Below are positions 8,027-19,659 of a stretch of 64,000 nucleotides of DNA, in pieces. The stretch lies in assembly GCA_900323505.1 (NCBI GenBank), contig OOIN01000001.1:1178001-1242000 (forward strand). The letters run 5' to 3'. This DNA is from Ustilago trichophora. Taxonomy: Eukaryota > Basidiomycota > Ustilaginomycetes > Ustilaginales > Ustilaginaceae. The notes below the pieces were generated by a model. It saw only the letters and a program-made list of their open reading frames with translations. It searched no databases and had not been told where the DNA came from. Within the stretch, counting starts at the first letter, position 1. Each line of letters begins with the position of its first letter. The translations under genes and the position numbers were made by a program.

Positions 8027-10985
8027 CCACCTGCAAAGAAGCAGCAACGAGGCCCGAGTCAGCACCTAGCATGAGAAAACAAAAATCGAGACGCTCCGTC
8101 GAAGAATCAAATTTCTCAGCCCGAGCTCAGATCCCAAGCCACCTGGTCTCAGAGTCCCAGCTGCATTTGCGCCGACGTGATTCAAATTCTCACAATTACA
8201 GCAGGATGTGGTTGGACGTTCACACAAAGCACTCTGCATCCGTCCCTAATTTGCTCAAAAAGTCAGCATCGTGAGATCATTCAAGAATTTCTTACCACCA
8301 AAGCTGCCGTCATGGCGATCAGAGCGCAACTTGCTGGCGGCCTGTGCTACACTACTGTAGTGCAAACTTATCCAGAGATCTGTGCAACACACAAGTTCGG
8401 ACCATCGTCAGCATCCTCTTTGCACCCGCCAAGAAGCCACAAAAAAAAAACAAATGCGATTGTTCTTCTGCACGGGGCCACCAAAAATTTCGACGAGTTT
8501 GCGCAGACGAAAGTCGCATCAGCACTAGAATAAATTCTTGTCTCGAAAAGGTGGCAACTCGGACTCGGCTCCAGGACGTGTCGATGCAGGGACGCACACA
8601 TGAGGCTCTTACTCTGGCTCTTACTCTTGTCCGTATGGCGAGATGTGCGAAAGATCACAACAGCGTTCGGAAGTCGTCGGCGGGCTGGGTTCGAGGATAG
8701 GGACGAGTCTAAACTGCAACTTCATCTTTGCGGCTGCCGAATGTACTGAGTCTGATCTCCTTGCCAAGCCCCCGCTTGAGCACAGCAACTCATCAGGAAC
8801 AAGCCGATACACGATTTTGTTGTCTTCCTGGCCCTCCTGTGTTTGTTTCCTTCCAACAAGTGTTCATTGGCCAGAGATCCTGTCAAGATCCTGCAACTTC
8901 ACTGAAGCTAGACCGCTCCACATGTCGCTACTTAGGAACGGTCGCGTCTGTTGTTATTTGTAGCCCCGACCTAACTAGCCGCAGCACTGTATCATAGTTA
9001 CACACATCTCATCGTGGGGCCATCAGGGTTTTTTTTTTGCAATCTGGACCTTTTCCCGGAGTGACAAGATGCAAATGCATGAGTAATCGAACATGCCGGC
9101 TAGATTAGACCGTCTGCCAGGACGAGAATTGACCAGCGTGGTTTCTTTGATCTTGTCAACCACGTTCAAGTATAGCGAACGTCGTCTGGCTTGGAGCGGC
9201 TTCTGCTCCACCCTCTGTTAACGGCTAACTCCTTGACACAATCCCATTTCCAATTCAAGCACAATGAGCGGACAAATACACTACGGAGGCCTCGACAAAC
9301 TCCGACAGTCGAGCCCCACTCGAAATCACACGGGCTGTCAAGGAACAATCCTTCGTCTTTGCGACAAAATACAGCAACTCGAGTCGAGCGAGTTTACATT
9401 CCTTCCTCCCCAATCCATTCTGGTGCCTAGATATGTGTGGTTCGAAACCAATACATCGCCTTTTTGCCATACAATCGAAGCTCGGAGAAAGCAGCACTAG
9501 GCCGCCTTTTCCCGTCCTCGAACAGAAACGAGGAACAAATTTAGCCGAACTAACTGATGGTCTCGCCACCCTCGACTCAGGGTCCGCTCCAAATTGCAAA
9601 TGCAAGAAATGTCTCATGTCAGGAGACTCGGCACAATTAGGACTATCTCTCTCGCTTGCTGCCCGTCCCTTGACAGCCCCTGCAGGCCAGCGAATCGAGT
9701 CGCCATGCTTGCTTCCCGCGTTTGACTGTAATTATTCGTTTGCTTTTCCGCTCAGAGGCCGCCGCTGCAAATCCTCTTTCACGTCTGTGGATCAGAAGAC
9801 CACCTTCTTCGCTCCAGCATGCTGTCAGCTGTCATCTTCAAGTCAATCTCGATCGCTCGAGTCCCCGATCTCAAAGGCGTCTGCTTGGTTTGACCCAGAG
9901 CTGCTTTGCTTACAAGGCAAGGGATGTCGCAGCACGGAGCGTAGCTTCACGCGCGAGGGGTGCCTCGTGTCTACCAACTCCGCCCATCTTGGCCGTAGGG
10001 AGCAACGCCTCCTTGCATCTTGAACAACAAACAAGGCGCTTACCACCTTCCTGGACCGCATGGAATACTCGTTCGTGCCTGGAAAGCCGGCTTCATGCGC
10101 GCTGGTGAGGAACACGCTGCGCCCAGCCATTCTTCTGCTGCTGTGCAAGACCCTCTTGCATGGTTTTGACGGCAGCCCAAGACGCAGGCCCAGGCGCGTC
10201 CGCGAAACGACAGATTCCATTGTATGCAATACTGTACAGTGTCAGTATCACGGCGAGGCTTCTGGCCAAGACGATGAGATGTGATCCCAGCCCTGCCTTC
10301 AGCAATATCGGCGATTTTTCATTTGTTAGATTCCACGATTCTCAAAATCGAGAGGCCGATCCCGATTCACCTTCTCAATTTGCACTTTTCGACAGACAAA
10401 GGGACTGCCGAAAATGATGTACTCCCTTTGTTCATTCATTCATACGTCCTTCGTCGCAGACTGTGGGATTGTTGCAGCGTCATGATCGAACTTTGACCCA
10501 ATGCGGCCTTGCTTTCCGACAAGTGCAGCTGTACGAATTCCCATAATGAGCTTTATTCCCACGTGAACAAGGACAAGGCATGCTTCTTTGTCGGAGTATC
10601 CTCACCGTGGCCCTTTGTCGATCTCGTCAGCTTGACACCATGGGTCCAGAATCCCGGAGGCACACAGCGCGTTCCAGCCACTCAAAGTTGATTCAATTCC
10701 TGTAAAGAGCCTGTGACCGCATGGACCGAAGCACTGGGCCCCGGTAACGGTGAGACATCTGAACCCACAGTCACTGCCCTATTCCTTCCGGTCTATTCGA
10801 TGCGTTTTCCAGGCTTTGTTTAAGTTCGACTTCCCTTTCATCCGTATCCTTGCCCCCTTTGATGAATGGCTCGATCTGCAGTGCACGTAGTAGCACACAT
10901 CTACTCAGCCAACAAATCGCGTTCGCAGTTGCGCAGCTGCTCGGAGGACCGGTTCGACCCTCTTGCACAGACGCGGGGGTTTTTG

Positions 10986-10991
10986 TATAAG
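10986..10991 (+). promoter_or_regulatory. TATA-like box
   Basis: TATAAG within GTATAAGTAG. It lies only 28 bp before the first in-frame ATG (11014) but 85 bp before the second (11071). The spacing favours the second ATG as the translation start. Confidence 0.5.
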
Positions 10992-11013
10992 TAGGAGGTA
11001 GACGTGACACTTC

Positions 11014-12903
11014 ATGTCATCTTTGCCTCACAAAAATCATGCTTTTTACTCGTTACTCATCACCTCTACAATGACTTCTGACAACCACAGTAGAGGCCTC
11101 GCCGCTACCAAAAGGGTCTTCACTCGACCCGCGAACTTGCACCTCGCCTGGTCCGCCAGCAAAGGCTTTGCATCTACCTTCAGCCATGCATCCTCTTCGT
11201 CAACTCCGGCTCCGACTTCGTCACGAACCTCAATCCCTACCTCCACTTCAGTTCAGTCCCTGCATAAGCCAGTTCAGCTTCCATCCATAACGCGACCACT
11301 TCCTGCCCACCCATACAGTTCCTTTGTTGCTCGTTCCGATGATGCTTGGTCCGCGAATCCCTCGGAAAGACCTTCCTCTTCGGCAATGGAGCGACACTCT
11401 TCCTCGACTTCCAAGAAGAGCTGGACTGCAAGCGGGGCCGATGAATCGACGTGCGTCCTCATGAGCGGTCATTTGATGTGGACGAATGCCACTGACGACT
11501 CTAGCAGGAAAGGAACCCTTAGCGGCTTTGAAAAGGCATTGAGGCGGAGACAGGCAGCTAGGGATACGTCGGATAGAGATCGTTCGGTCTATGTCACACT
11601 CGAACAGGTCGACGTCCTCAGCAAGAATAAAAACAGCCACACTGGCAAACCTTTTACCCATCACGCGTTCGCATCCGAGCCATTCCTGGCTAGTCCCGGG
11701 GCCTGCGACCCTTCTGCATTCGATATCGATAGCATCCATTCATTGATCCCTCCATCCGTCCCCATCAGTCTGAGCGATCAAAATCGATGGGTGCCTCCAT
11801 CCAGCTGGGATGTCTTCGCTACTTCATCAGATGTTCATGACTCTCAATCCAAGTCGTCAGCCTCTTCGATCTCGGATCCCCTACAGACACCGAGAGGATC
11901 ACATCCTGCTACTCCAAAGGAACGTGAGACCTTTCTCAACGTCTATTCCCAGAACGTCGCCAAAGGTCGTTCTACTCCGACCTCACGTGGCGCTCTGCAG
12001 ATGAGGCTTCGCATAACTCACACCAGCACTGTCGAGATTCGGTCGATTCCAGCTGAATCCAACACACTCGAGAGCTTTGTACGGCTTCATCATCGGCAGC
12101 TGGTGATCACCGGGGAGCCCAGCAATTGCTCTTCTACGGAGGTGGAATCTTCCTCAGTTTGTGTATTGACTTCGCCTAACATGGCAGAGCTCAACGAGTG
12201 GCTATACAGTGTTGAGACTGCCATCGAAGCTTGCAAAAGCACCAACAGTGAACGATTCGAGGCACGACGTTCGAGCGGAACCATGCTCGACACGATTCGC
12301 CTGCTGGAGCGACTCAAATTTCAACGAGACGATGCTTGGAATAACGACAAAGACCAACATGCCACACCTATGGCTGCGTCCCTCTCTTTACCGTCAATCA
12401 GCATGCCACCACCTTCATCAGCTATCGGTAGTGCAGGCTTCGGCGAAACCGGTTCGGACTTCTCGCCGTCCGCTTTTATCGACTTTTACGCTGCCAAACC
12501 GGACTCTGCAGCAACCGTTGCCGATACCGAGCCCGAAGCGCTATACGATTTTGAAGACGCATACTCGAGCATCATGCAGCGCTTCTCTGGTTATGAGCTT
12601 TCCAGTCCCATGCACAGTCTTCCTTCGGCGCCGTTGGACGGATTCGTGAGGCATGCAAGGGCAGAATGCCTCGACGTACCCGTGTCGCCATGCAGCATCG
12701 AGTTTGATCAGGACTCTTGGAACGAGCATGACGTCGAGGAGCCGAGCAGCCCGCTCGATCCCTGGATATATCAGCGTGGCACAAGATCGGCGTCGAGCTT
12801 GTCAAGCCATGAGACGTTTGCAGATGATACGGTGAAACAGATCTTTGCGGAAGGGTTCAGGAGGCGTTCTTCAACGTTGAGCTGCCTACCGGCCGATAAG
12901 TAG
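11014..12903 (+). CDS. PH-like domain protein, unknown function
   Basis: An intron-free frame encodes 629 residues from the ATG at 11014, or 610 from the ATG at 11071. The second is preceded by TCACCTCTACA and sits better relative to the TATA-like box. The first ~130 residues are Ser/Thr-rich and disordered. Residues ~130-220 contain a globular-looking stretch (LMSGHLMWTNATDDSSRKG, SVYVTLEQVDVL), and residues ~330-410 hold beta-type segments ending in the helix SPNMAELNEWLYSVETAIEA. Strands followed by a C-terminal Trp helix are typical of pleckstrin-homology folds, and here the loop between the halves would be long. The remainder is disordered and acidic. A membrane- or cortex-associated adaptor is possible. 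The domain assignment is inference and would need a profile search. It stands alone between two gene-poor regions. Confidence 0.75.
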   Translation: MSSLPHKNHAFYSLLITSTMTSDNHSRGLAATKRVFTRPANLHLAWSASKGFASTFSHASSSSTPAPTSSRTSIPTSTSVQSLHKPVQLPSITRPLPAHPYSSFVARSDDAWSANPSERPSSSAMERHSSSTSKKSWTASGADESTCVLMSGHLMWTNATDDSSRKGTLSGFEKALRRRQAARDTSDRDRSVYVTLEQVDVLSKNKNSHTGKPFTHHAFASEPFLASPGACDPSAFDIDSIHSLIPPSVPISLSDQNRWVPPSSWDVFATSSDVHDSQSKSSASSISDPLQTPRGSHPATPKERETFLNVYSQNVAKGRSTPTSRGALQMRLRITHTSTVEIRSIPAESNTLESFVRLHHRQLVITGEPSNCSSTEVESSSVCVLTSPNMAELNEWLYSVETAIEACKSTNSERFEARRSSGTMLDTIRLLERLKFQRDDAWNNDKDQHATPMAASLSLPSISMPPPSSAIGSAGFGETGSDFSPSAFIDFYAAKPDSAATVADTEPEALYDFEDAYSSIMQRFSGYELSSPMHSLPSAPLDGFVRHARAECLDVPVSPCSIEFDQDSWNEHDVEEPSSPLDPWIYQRGTRSASSLSSHETFADDTVKQIFAEGFRRRSSTLSCLPADK

Positions 12904-15900
12904 GTGGGGCGGCTTGACGTCGGTTTATTCGGGTTTGCCGCCCAGTCGCAAACGAATGTTACAGTCGCATGGGTTGGTCGTCGTTCAACTGTAGTTGAGC
13001 GATAGCGTCCATCGGCAGCCATGCATCCGATCTTGTCCGTCATCCTCTCGTCGTCACTAGGTGTTGATAGAATCACAACATTTCCTTTTCCGACCCGATT
13101 TTTCGTGCTGATTTTCATTCAGGAAATTTAAACGAGTGGGTTTTCTCACAACACGACGCCAAGCTCCGCCTGTTGCGCTAACAACAACACTCAACAACAC
13201 TAACGCCCAGATGCCGCAATCCAAGCAACTCTGGCGCTTGTCAACAATACAACTCCGACCAGCAGTGCAGCGTCGATGACATGTACCTTAAGTGTCATCG
13301 AGTCATTGTTAAGGATCATCTGGTGTGAGGGCTTTTTGGACCACGCTTCGTCACAGAATCGAGATCGGGATCGCATGGCATGGAACACGATTCGCCAGAA
13401 AAAAAGGCAGGAGGCGACCCTTTACGTCGGCCTCACACTCACACCGAGGCAAGGAGGGAAGGAAAGTGCAAAAGGAAAACCTTCAGGTAAACTTGCCAGA
13501 CCCTGCACATCCTTCCCTTCTCCTTGCAGGCTTCATGTGTATGGGATCAGGGTCTGGTTATCGCTTCGATTCGCTTGCTCAACCTGCAACGCTTTGCATA
13601 CAAGACTAGAGCGAGCCGGCTGTTTGGATCACCCTCAAGATGCAGCTCCATCGCGTCGCGCTGTTCGTGCGCATGACGCGAGGCAGCGCCCGAAGAGGTC
13701 CTGACGGTTTTGACGAGATCACAATGACCCGACACGTTATTTGGCGAACAGATACGCAATGCGATGTGGTGCGTCAAGCGCTCGAGACTTGATTCAATAT
13801 CGGCGCTGGACAGGTTTGTGAGGGCTGAATAAGTGCAGAAGTGCGGAAGTGCGGCGCTTGAACGTGGATCTATGTATTGGCAGGTCGTCCAGAATCTTCT
13901 CTGATCGTGATCTTTCATCCAACCGCGCGTCTGAAGCATAGCGCTTGTATCCCGACACGTGTGGCGTGAAGCTTTGTCAAAATGACCGTGAAGCAAGCTC
14001 ATCTCAAACAACAAGCTTGAACACCAAGGTCTCAACGAAGTGTGCACGTCATCGACTCGCTAATCCATCTCATCTCCGAGGCAGGGGCCTTAAGCGAGAG
14101 AGGGCTCAGCATGACGGCACCGGATGGAACCAAGCGAACGGGAGGGCTCGGAGAAGTGATGTCAGGGGCGTTGTCCGAACGTGTTTGGCTTGTTTGGAGC
14201 TCACGCGGGGAGTGATGATCGCCTTTCAAGCATGCTCATTTGTTGGCGAAGGATGGGATGACCCTTGGAATATCAGACCGAGGTGAGGAGGTCGCCGGAA
14301 AAGAAGGTCATGCTTTGCAACAGGGTGCTCTTGACACTCCGCCTGATGGCCCAGAATGATGTTTTTCTTCTGAGAAGCAAGGGATGCATCTGCTTGCATG
14401 TTGCAGCGTGTGCGGAGTGTGCTTTGAAGCCTACTTGCCCGCCATCTTTGGATAAGATTGCATGCTACACTCTGAGACACAGTGCGCGAAATACTTCAGG
14501 CAATCAATTTTATGGAAAGGGCAACCCCTTGCATGCTTTTCAAAAGTACTGTACAGTGCACTAGGAACACAGACGAACCAAGCAGTCGGAACGGTCCACT
14601 TGCCAGCGACTGCGCTTGCCTCCTCTGCATCTTCCTCCAGCTCCAGATCTGCACACCTTGCGAGATGAACCTGCAGCAGCGTGAGCGGAGAGATCCAGCT
14701 GATCATACATATTGGCCGCGCTTCGCAGTGCATTGCAGCCCTCTCTGCAAGCGCCTCTCCACAGTCAGAAGTAGGACACGGCAAGATAACTATCTGCATG
14801 CAACCACTCACACACTACTGTAGCTGGATGTTTCACTAGTCGTGCGGTTCCAAGCCACTCAAGTCGAGCGATCGGATCGCGGGCCGAGCAATGACGTCGA
14901 GGCTTAAGAGGACTCGATTGAACCTGTTGTCAAGCGTGTGTGGAACAAAAAGATAGTCAGCTGTCAAGCGAGACTCTGCGACGTCGAGAAGGTCAGAGTT
15001 GAAGTCGGACCGCCAATATTGGTTACGAGGCAGACTTGGCATCATCCGCCTCGAGAGGAACGTCGTTCTCCGACTGGGAACCTTCGCTTATCTTGGTGGC
15101 TCCGGGTCTAACTGAGGCTCGCTTGAGCCCTAAGCGAAAGTTTGTCAGTTGCCCAAAATTTATTTTATTTTATTGAAATTGACGGCTGCAGATCGCCGCA
15201 GATCAAGGTTGGATCTAGTGTTGGTCTCAGAGACGCGTAGCGCGTTGGAGCTTAGCTGTAAGCAGATGTACACGGAAGCTGCACACAGATACACCGCAGC
15301 CACAAAGGTGACGCCTTTCCGGTGCTGCAAGCCACAGCCTTGGCTGCAAAGCAAGCTGCTTGCCATTCATTGGCTGCCAGTTGTTTAAAGCAACACGCCA
15401 CGACAGCCACAAAAGCACGCTCGGCACCAGCTGAAACTCGCACAACAATAGCCCTGGCTACGCCATCGCATCACTATTGCCCTAGAGACACGACATGATC
15501 ATCCTGTCAATCTCCTGATCACGATTCTCCTTAAAGCCTAGACACTCCGGTGCTGTGTAGAGATGGGGATCTAGAGCAGACGGCCTTCAGCACAGTGCCG
15601 AGGAACGCCGGATGAAGGGGGGCGGAGGGAGGGCCAAACTTCTATAATTTGTCGCTTGGAGGGATAAGGTGATTGACATGACCCCCTGGCATGAGAGGAC
15701 CTTGGTGGAGTCGTCTCGAGGATGACCACAAGCAGAGAGGCACGTTGTAATGTATGACGACTGAGTCGATATCTTGACCTCTTCGTGTACGTTTATGCTC
15801 CGTCGGTATCAATTTCCCTGTCAAGTCATGACTCTTGAGGAATTGCCCTTTCGCCCTTTGTTCCCGACCAAAATTGGAAGGTCGGCTGGACTGAAGCTTG

Positions 15901-17136
15901 CCTTTTCGGGAACTGTCCGATTTCTTTTTGTTGTCAGAGGTGCACGCATCTTGAGCCCAGCAACAAAGTTACAGTGTGGGCCTGTGTGCTGCGTGCTGCA
16001 CAAAGGCGCATTTCCTATCGCCCCGACGCTTGCTGCCTCCTGCCTTTGCCTCTCCTTGCTCTCACAGCTCTCTTTCCTTTCTTTGCTTTGCCAAGCTCCG
16101 ACTCTGTGGGTCTGCGGCTGGTGCTCAGCTCCCCACAGCCTGCTCTCGAATAATTGGATCCCCGCCTGCCGCCACACAAGATTCGCTTCGAAGGAATCTC
16201 ACGCGCAGCAGTCGCTCTTTTTATGATTTCCTTTAGTTGCCCTTCTGCGGAGTTGCCGTGTCGGCGTGTTGGTCCCCTGGGCCGCGTTGATGGCTTCCAT
16301 GTCCCGACAGCTTAACTTGGCTTTGGACAGCGTCGGGCTTTGTAATCCTGGCCTCTGATGCCCCGTTCGATCTGTCGGCTAGCTCAGATCGACGCGAGGA
16401 GATAATGGCGGAGTGCCAACAAGTGTTGCTCTGCAAGAACCAATGGTTTGGTCAACCCCGTCAATCCCCCGCCTTGCTAGCACCGCCCGTTCCCAGGCCG
16501 TGTCTGTCTCTGTGTGTGTCGTATCCTAATCAGCGAGCGCCTCTTCTCACCTCGTCTGCCCTACTCAGTCAGACGGACAGACAAATCCCAGCCATATGAT
16601 GCAGTCGCAGTCACAGTCGCACACGTTGACAGCTAAACTCACGTTCGCATTGGCTCAGTGTAGGGTAGCTATCTTGCCGCCCAACCTCGCGTAATTGTCC
16701 CGCATTGTCCTCTTCCTGTTCCTTTGTGCCCTGAGCTTTGATCGCCGTCGGAGAGCTTCCACCGTTGGGCCCACCATGGTGAACGGCTGACGGTGGATGG
16801 CGTGGCTGTCCCGTCCTGCGCTGCCTGGTGCCCTGCAGATCCATGCTTCACAAGGCTCATCATCCCAACTGCAGGCCGTCATTGTTGGGCTTCCTCCTGC
16901 TGCATCGCCTCGCTTGTCTGTTCAGCTTCTGTTACCCGCTCCCCCCGGCAACCTGTCACCGTTCCGTCGAGAGGCGGATAACATATAACAAGACACCTTT
17001 TCGCTCATCTTGACACCTTGCTCAGCACCACTCATCGACCTACCCTACAGCAACCACCTCCCCTCCTCACTTTCACCTCACTCATCGCATCAACTCAACG
17101 ACTGTATCTCATCTTCATCATCCCTCATCTGTCACA
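12904..17136. other. 4.2-kb gene-poor region
   Basis: No frame here shows a domain or a codon pattern like the neighbouring genes. A short TACAG palindrome lies at 14545-14560, and an AT-rich TTTTATTTTATTTTATT tract near 15160. The last ~700 bp become strongly pyrimidine-rich on the plus strand and contain CATATAAC at 16982-16989. They are the probable promoter and leader of the gene starting at 17137. Confidence 0.6.
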
Positions 17137-18024
17137 ATGAAGCACAACCTCTCGTCTAGATTCTCAGATTCTACCATCGCGTCGGCATCCTCGAGCTTCA
17201 GCAAGCTCTCCTCGGCCAGCAGTGCGTCTTCCGTCGAGGACTTGCTCCTGCCTTCCTTTGAAGCCATTCCCAAACCTCCCCCTCGCACCTCTTCCATCAC
17301 TCTCAACAGCACTAAAACCTACACTGAGCGTCGTGAGCGTAAGAAGCCGGCACCTTTGCAGCTTATCTCTTCCAACCGATCCACACGCACCGCAGGGCAG
17401 ACATACAGCTCAGCCAGTGAGGACGAGGAATGCTACTTTAGCTGCAAAGAGAACACTCAGCGCAACACTACGACATGTCATCAGACCAGGTGCTTCTGCG
17501 GCGCTGCGGTTCGTGCCAGCACCAGCAGCTCCGAGATCTACTGTTCCCGGGAATGCGCGCGCCAGGATGCACTGTATGCACTCGAGGGCCGCTCTCCCAC
17601 CTCATCCCCACCGTCCGCGCCCTACTCCGACGCCGAGGAGGAGGACGAGGACTTCCCCGTCACACCCACAAACGCCTTTGTCCCAAGCCCACCAAGGACG
17701 CCCGCTGTCAAGGGCCGCGCCCTGGTGGAGCGCCGCAGGAACCCGTCCCTGACAAGAAAGCTTACCGGTCTCGGTGCAAGCCACTACCGAAGGATGGAGG
17801 CGCTCGGTTTGTACGATGCCGACACCACCCCTACTCGGCCATCCAACTCGAGCCCTCTCCTCGACCCCATCGATCTCATGGTCGCCCACTCGCCATCAAG
17901 CAAGTCATCCCGTTTGCGCTCATCACTGGCTTCCTCGGATGATGATGACGAACTCGACTTCAACCCAAGAAAGACTCTCTTCTTCCCAGTACCCATCTAC
18001 ATGGGTTCTCCACTCCAATCATAG
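17137..18024 (+). CDS. Small Ser-rich protein with Cys-rich (zinc-ribbon-like) motif
   Basis: An intron-free frame of 295 residues; the ATG at 17137 follows a CT-rich leader ending TCACA. The N-terminal ~100 residues are Ser-rich. Residues ~100-150 contain CHQTRCFCGAAV, about ten residues, then IYCSRECARQDALYAL. The CxC plus C-x3-C spacing followed by an Ala/Asp helix suggests a small zinc-binding knuckle of a type found in fungal proteins of unknown role. An acidic stretch (SDAEEEDEDFP) and Ser/Pro-rich sequence follow, then a conserved-looking C-terminus with NPRKTLFFPVPIYMG. There is no membrane segment or signal peptide. It lies ~460 bp upstream of THG1 on the same strand. Function is not recognised. 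Confidence 0.8.
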   Translation: MKHNLSSRFSDSTIASASSSFSKLSSASSASSVEDLLLPSFEAIPKPPPRTSSITLNSTKTYTERRERKKPAPLQLISSNRSTRTAGQTYSSASEDEECYFSCKENTQRNTTTCHQTRCFCGAAVRASTSSSEIYCSRECARQDALYALEGRSPTSSPPSAPYSDAEEEDEDFPVTPTNAFVPSPPRTPAVKGRALVERRRNPSLTRKLTGLGASHYRRMEALGLYDADTTPTRPSNSSPLLDPIDLMVAHSPSSKSSRLRSSLASSDDDDELDFNPRKTLFFPVPIYMGSPLQS

Positions 18025-18481
18025 CTGACTACGCGTCTCCTGCATACCATATACATCACTTGCTCATTTGGCTTTGTTGCATTCATATCCTGTATTTGTA
18101 CCTTTGCGCTAATCCGTCCATCACCTATAATTTGGATATTTACAAACAAACAACCAAATGAGGATACTGGATGAGAGCGCTTGCATGAGGCCAAGATAGA
18201 AGAATTCTGCTGAATGTAATAATGAAGTGTGAGAGTGAACCTAGAATAATGTGGGTTCGAGCATGACCTTATTCACACGCGGGAGGAGCAAATGGGTCGA
18301 AAATTCCGCTTTCCGCAACCCGCCTTCCGAAGGCGCTCCGCACTTTTTCTGGAACAAAGTGCTCCACTTCATTCTCCCTTCTTCCTCCTGACAATCTTGA
18401 CCTGTTTGACCCGAACACGACACCTCAACCACCCAGCCGTCCTCTAGAGCGGCTCCGTAGCACGTATAGGGCTCACACACG
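18025..18481. other. Intergenic region, 457 bp
   Basis: Holds the 3' end of the upstream gene and the CT-rich leader of THG1. No frame with coding character was found. Confidence 0.6.
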
Positions 18482-19540
18482 ATGGCGGGGACAAAATTCG
18501 CCTATGTCCGCAACTTCGAGTTGCCGGATAGCGTCATCCCAGACACCTATCTCGTGGTCCGCATAGATGGTAAAGGCTTCCACAAATTTTCGGCAGCCCA
18601 CAACTTTGCCAAGCCCAACGATGCCGTCGCACTGGAGCTCATGAACGAAGCTGCCAGATACGTCATGCGCTCTCTTAAAGGTCAGGTTGCCCTGGCATTC
18701 GGCGAGAGCGACGAATATAGCTTCCTCCTCCGCAAATCAACCACCCTGTACAGCCGCCGAAACAGCAAGATCACCACTCACATCGTCTCCCTGTTCACCT
18801 CAGCATATGTGTGGAACTGGACAAAATTCTTCCCGAACAATCCACTGCTATATCCACCCAGTTTTGATGGCAGGATGGTCGTCTATCCTAACGAGAAGGT
18901 GGTGCGAGACTATTTCAGCTGGAGACAGGCAGACACGCACATCAACAATCTCTACAACACCACCTTCTGGGCCCTCGTATTGCAAGGCGGAAGGACGGAG
19001 CAAGAAGCGACAAAGGAGCTCGAGTGCACAGTCTCGGCAGACAAGCACGAAATCCTTCACTCGCAGTTTGGAATCAACTATGACACCCTCGAATCAATCT
19101 TTCGCAAAGGCTCTACACTGGTTTGGACTGCAGGACCCTCCGCACAGGCCTCCTCCTCTTCCTCTTCTCAGCCACACTCGTCCACCGAAGACGCAGAACA
19201 AGACGATCTATCAGCAAAGGAAGACGATGCCGCAGAGCAAGCTCCGGTACTTTCCAATCCGAAGGACGAAAAGCTTCGACTCAAGATCGAACGCAAACGC
19301 GTAGCCAAGGAGGCAAAAAAGCAGGAGAAACGTGACAAGAAAGCCCAGCTATCCACATTGCGCACCCTCCATTGCGACATTATAGGCGATGAGTTCTGGC
19401 TGCCCCTCTCCACAGATGCGTCACAGCCATCGGAGGAGGTGCAAGGTGAAGCGTTGGGGGATGTGAGAACTTCTCAGCCGTGGAACCACCCTTCGCGATT
19501 GCAAGGTGTCGGGTTGGGCTCTTCTGTATTTTTAGATTGA
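18482..19540 (+). CDS. THG1: tRNA(His) guanylyltransferase
   Basis: 352 residues with no intron. Thg1 adds the G-1 nucleotide to the 5' end of tRNA-His by 3'-5' polymerisation, an essential identity element for histidyl-tRNA synthetase. The N-terminus MAGTKFAYVRNFE, the metal-binding RIDGKGFHKFS (Asp29) and GESDEYSF (Asp77), and HINNLYNTTFWALV are all clear family hallmarks. Compared with compact Thg1 proteins there is an acidic, Ser/Lys-rich insertion (residues ~215-295, ending in a Lys/Arg-rich coiled stretch) before the conserved C-terminal segment LRTLHCDIIGDEFW. The ATG at 18482 follows CACACG and matches the family start exactly. The gene converges on the ferric reductase gene, with only ~120 bp between the stop codons. 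Confidence 0.97.
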   Translation: MAGTKFAYVRNFELPDSVIPDTYLVVRIDGKGFHKFSAAHNFAKPNDAVALELMNEAARYVMRSLKGQVALAFGESDEYSFLLRKSTTLYSRRNSKITTHIVSLFTSAYVWNWTKFFPNNPLLYPPSFDGRMVVYPNEKVVRDYFSWRQADTHINNLYNTTFWALVLQGGRTEQEATKELECTVSADKHEILHSQFGINYDTLESIFRKGSTLVWTAGPSAQASSSSSSQPHSSTEDAEQDDLSAKEDDAAEQAPVLSNPKDEKLRLKIERKRVAKEAKKQEKRDKKAQLSTLRTLHCDIIGDEFWLPLSTDASQPSEEVQGEALGDVRTSQPWNHPSRLQGVGLGSSVFLD

Positions 19541-19659
19541 CACGGGGAATCAGAGGTGAACAGCATGTGATCGTGATGGCATTGCGATTCGTTGTGATTG
19601 AGAATGATGGACATGGTAAGCGTGAGAAGAATCGTATATAAGTTAATGCTCTAAAATAT

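Larger units (their letters stand above)
5944..11013. other. 5-kb gene-poor region
   Basis: No open frame here has convincing domain content. The part nearest 5944 is probably leader and promoter of the minus-strand gene: pyrimidine-rich on the minus strand, with a CAG/GTACGAGT donor-like site near 6200 that could start a leader intron. A T-rich tract lies at 6972-7000, a GA-rich microsatellite at 7546-7580, and a TACAG palindromic tract at 7988-8026. The 196-codon frame at 9433-10023 starts with ATG but has no recognisable domain. The rightmost 100 bp contain a TATA-like box for the gene starting near 11014. A non-coding RNA or small secreted-protein gene could be hidden here, but nothing supports one. 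Confidence 0.6.

Noticed and set aside
9433..10023. 196-codon ATG frame in the first gene-poor region
   Set aside because: No recognisable domain, signal peptide or codon bias; kept only as a note.
13547..14047. 166-codon minus-strand frame in the second gene-poor region
   Set aside because: No domain and non-smut-like codon pattern; chance open frame.
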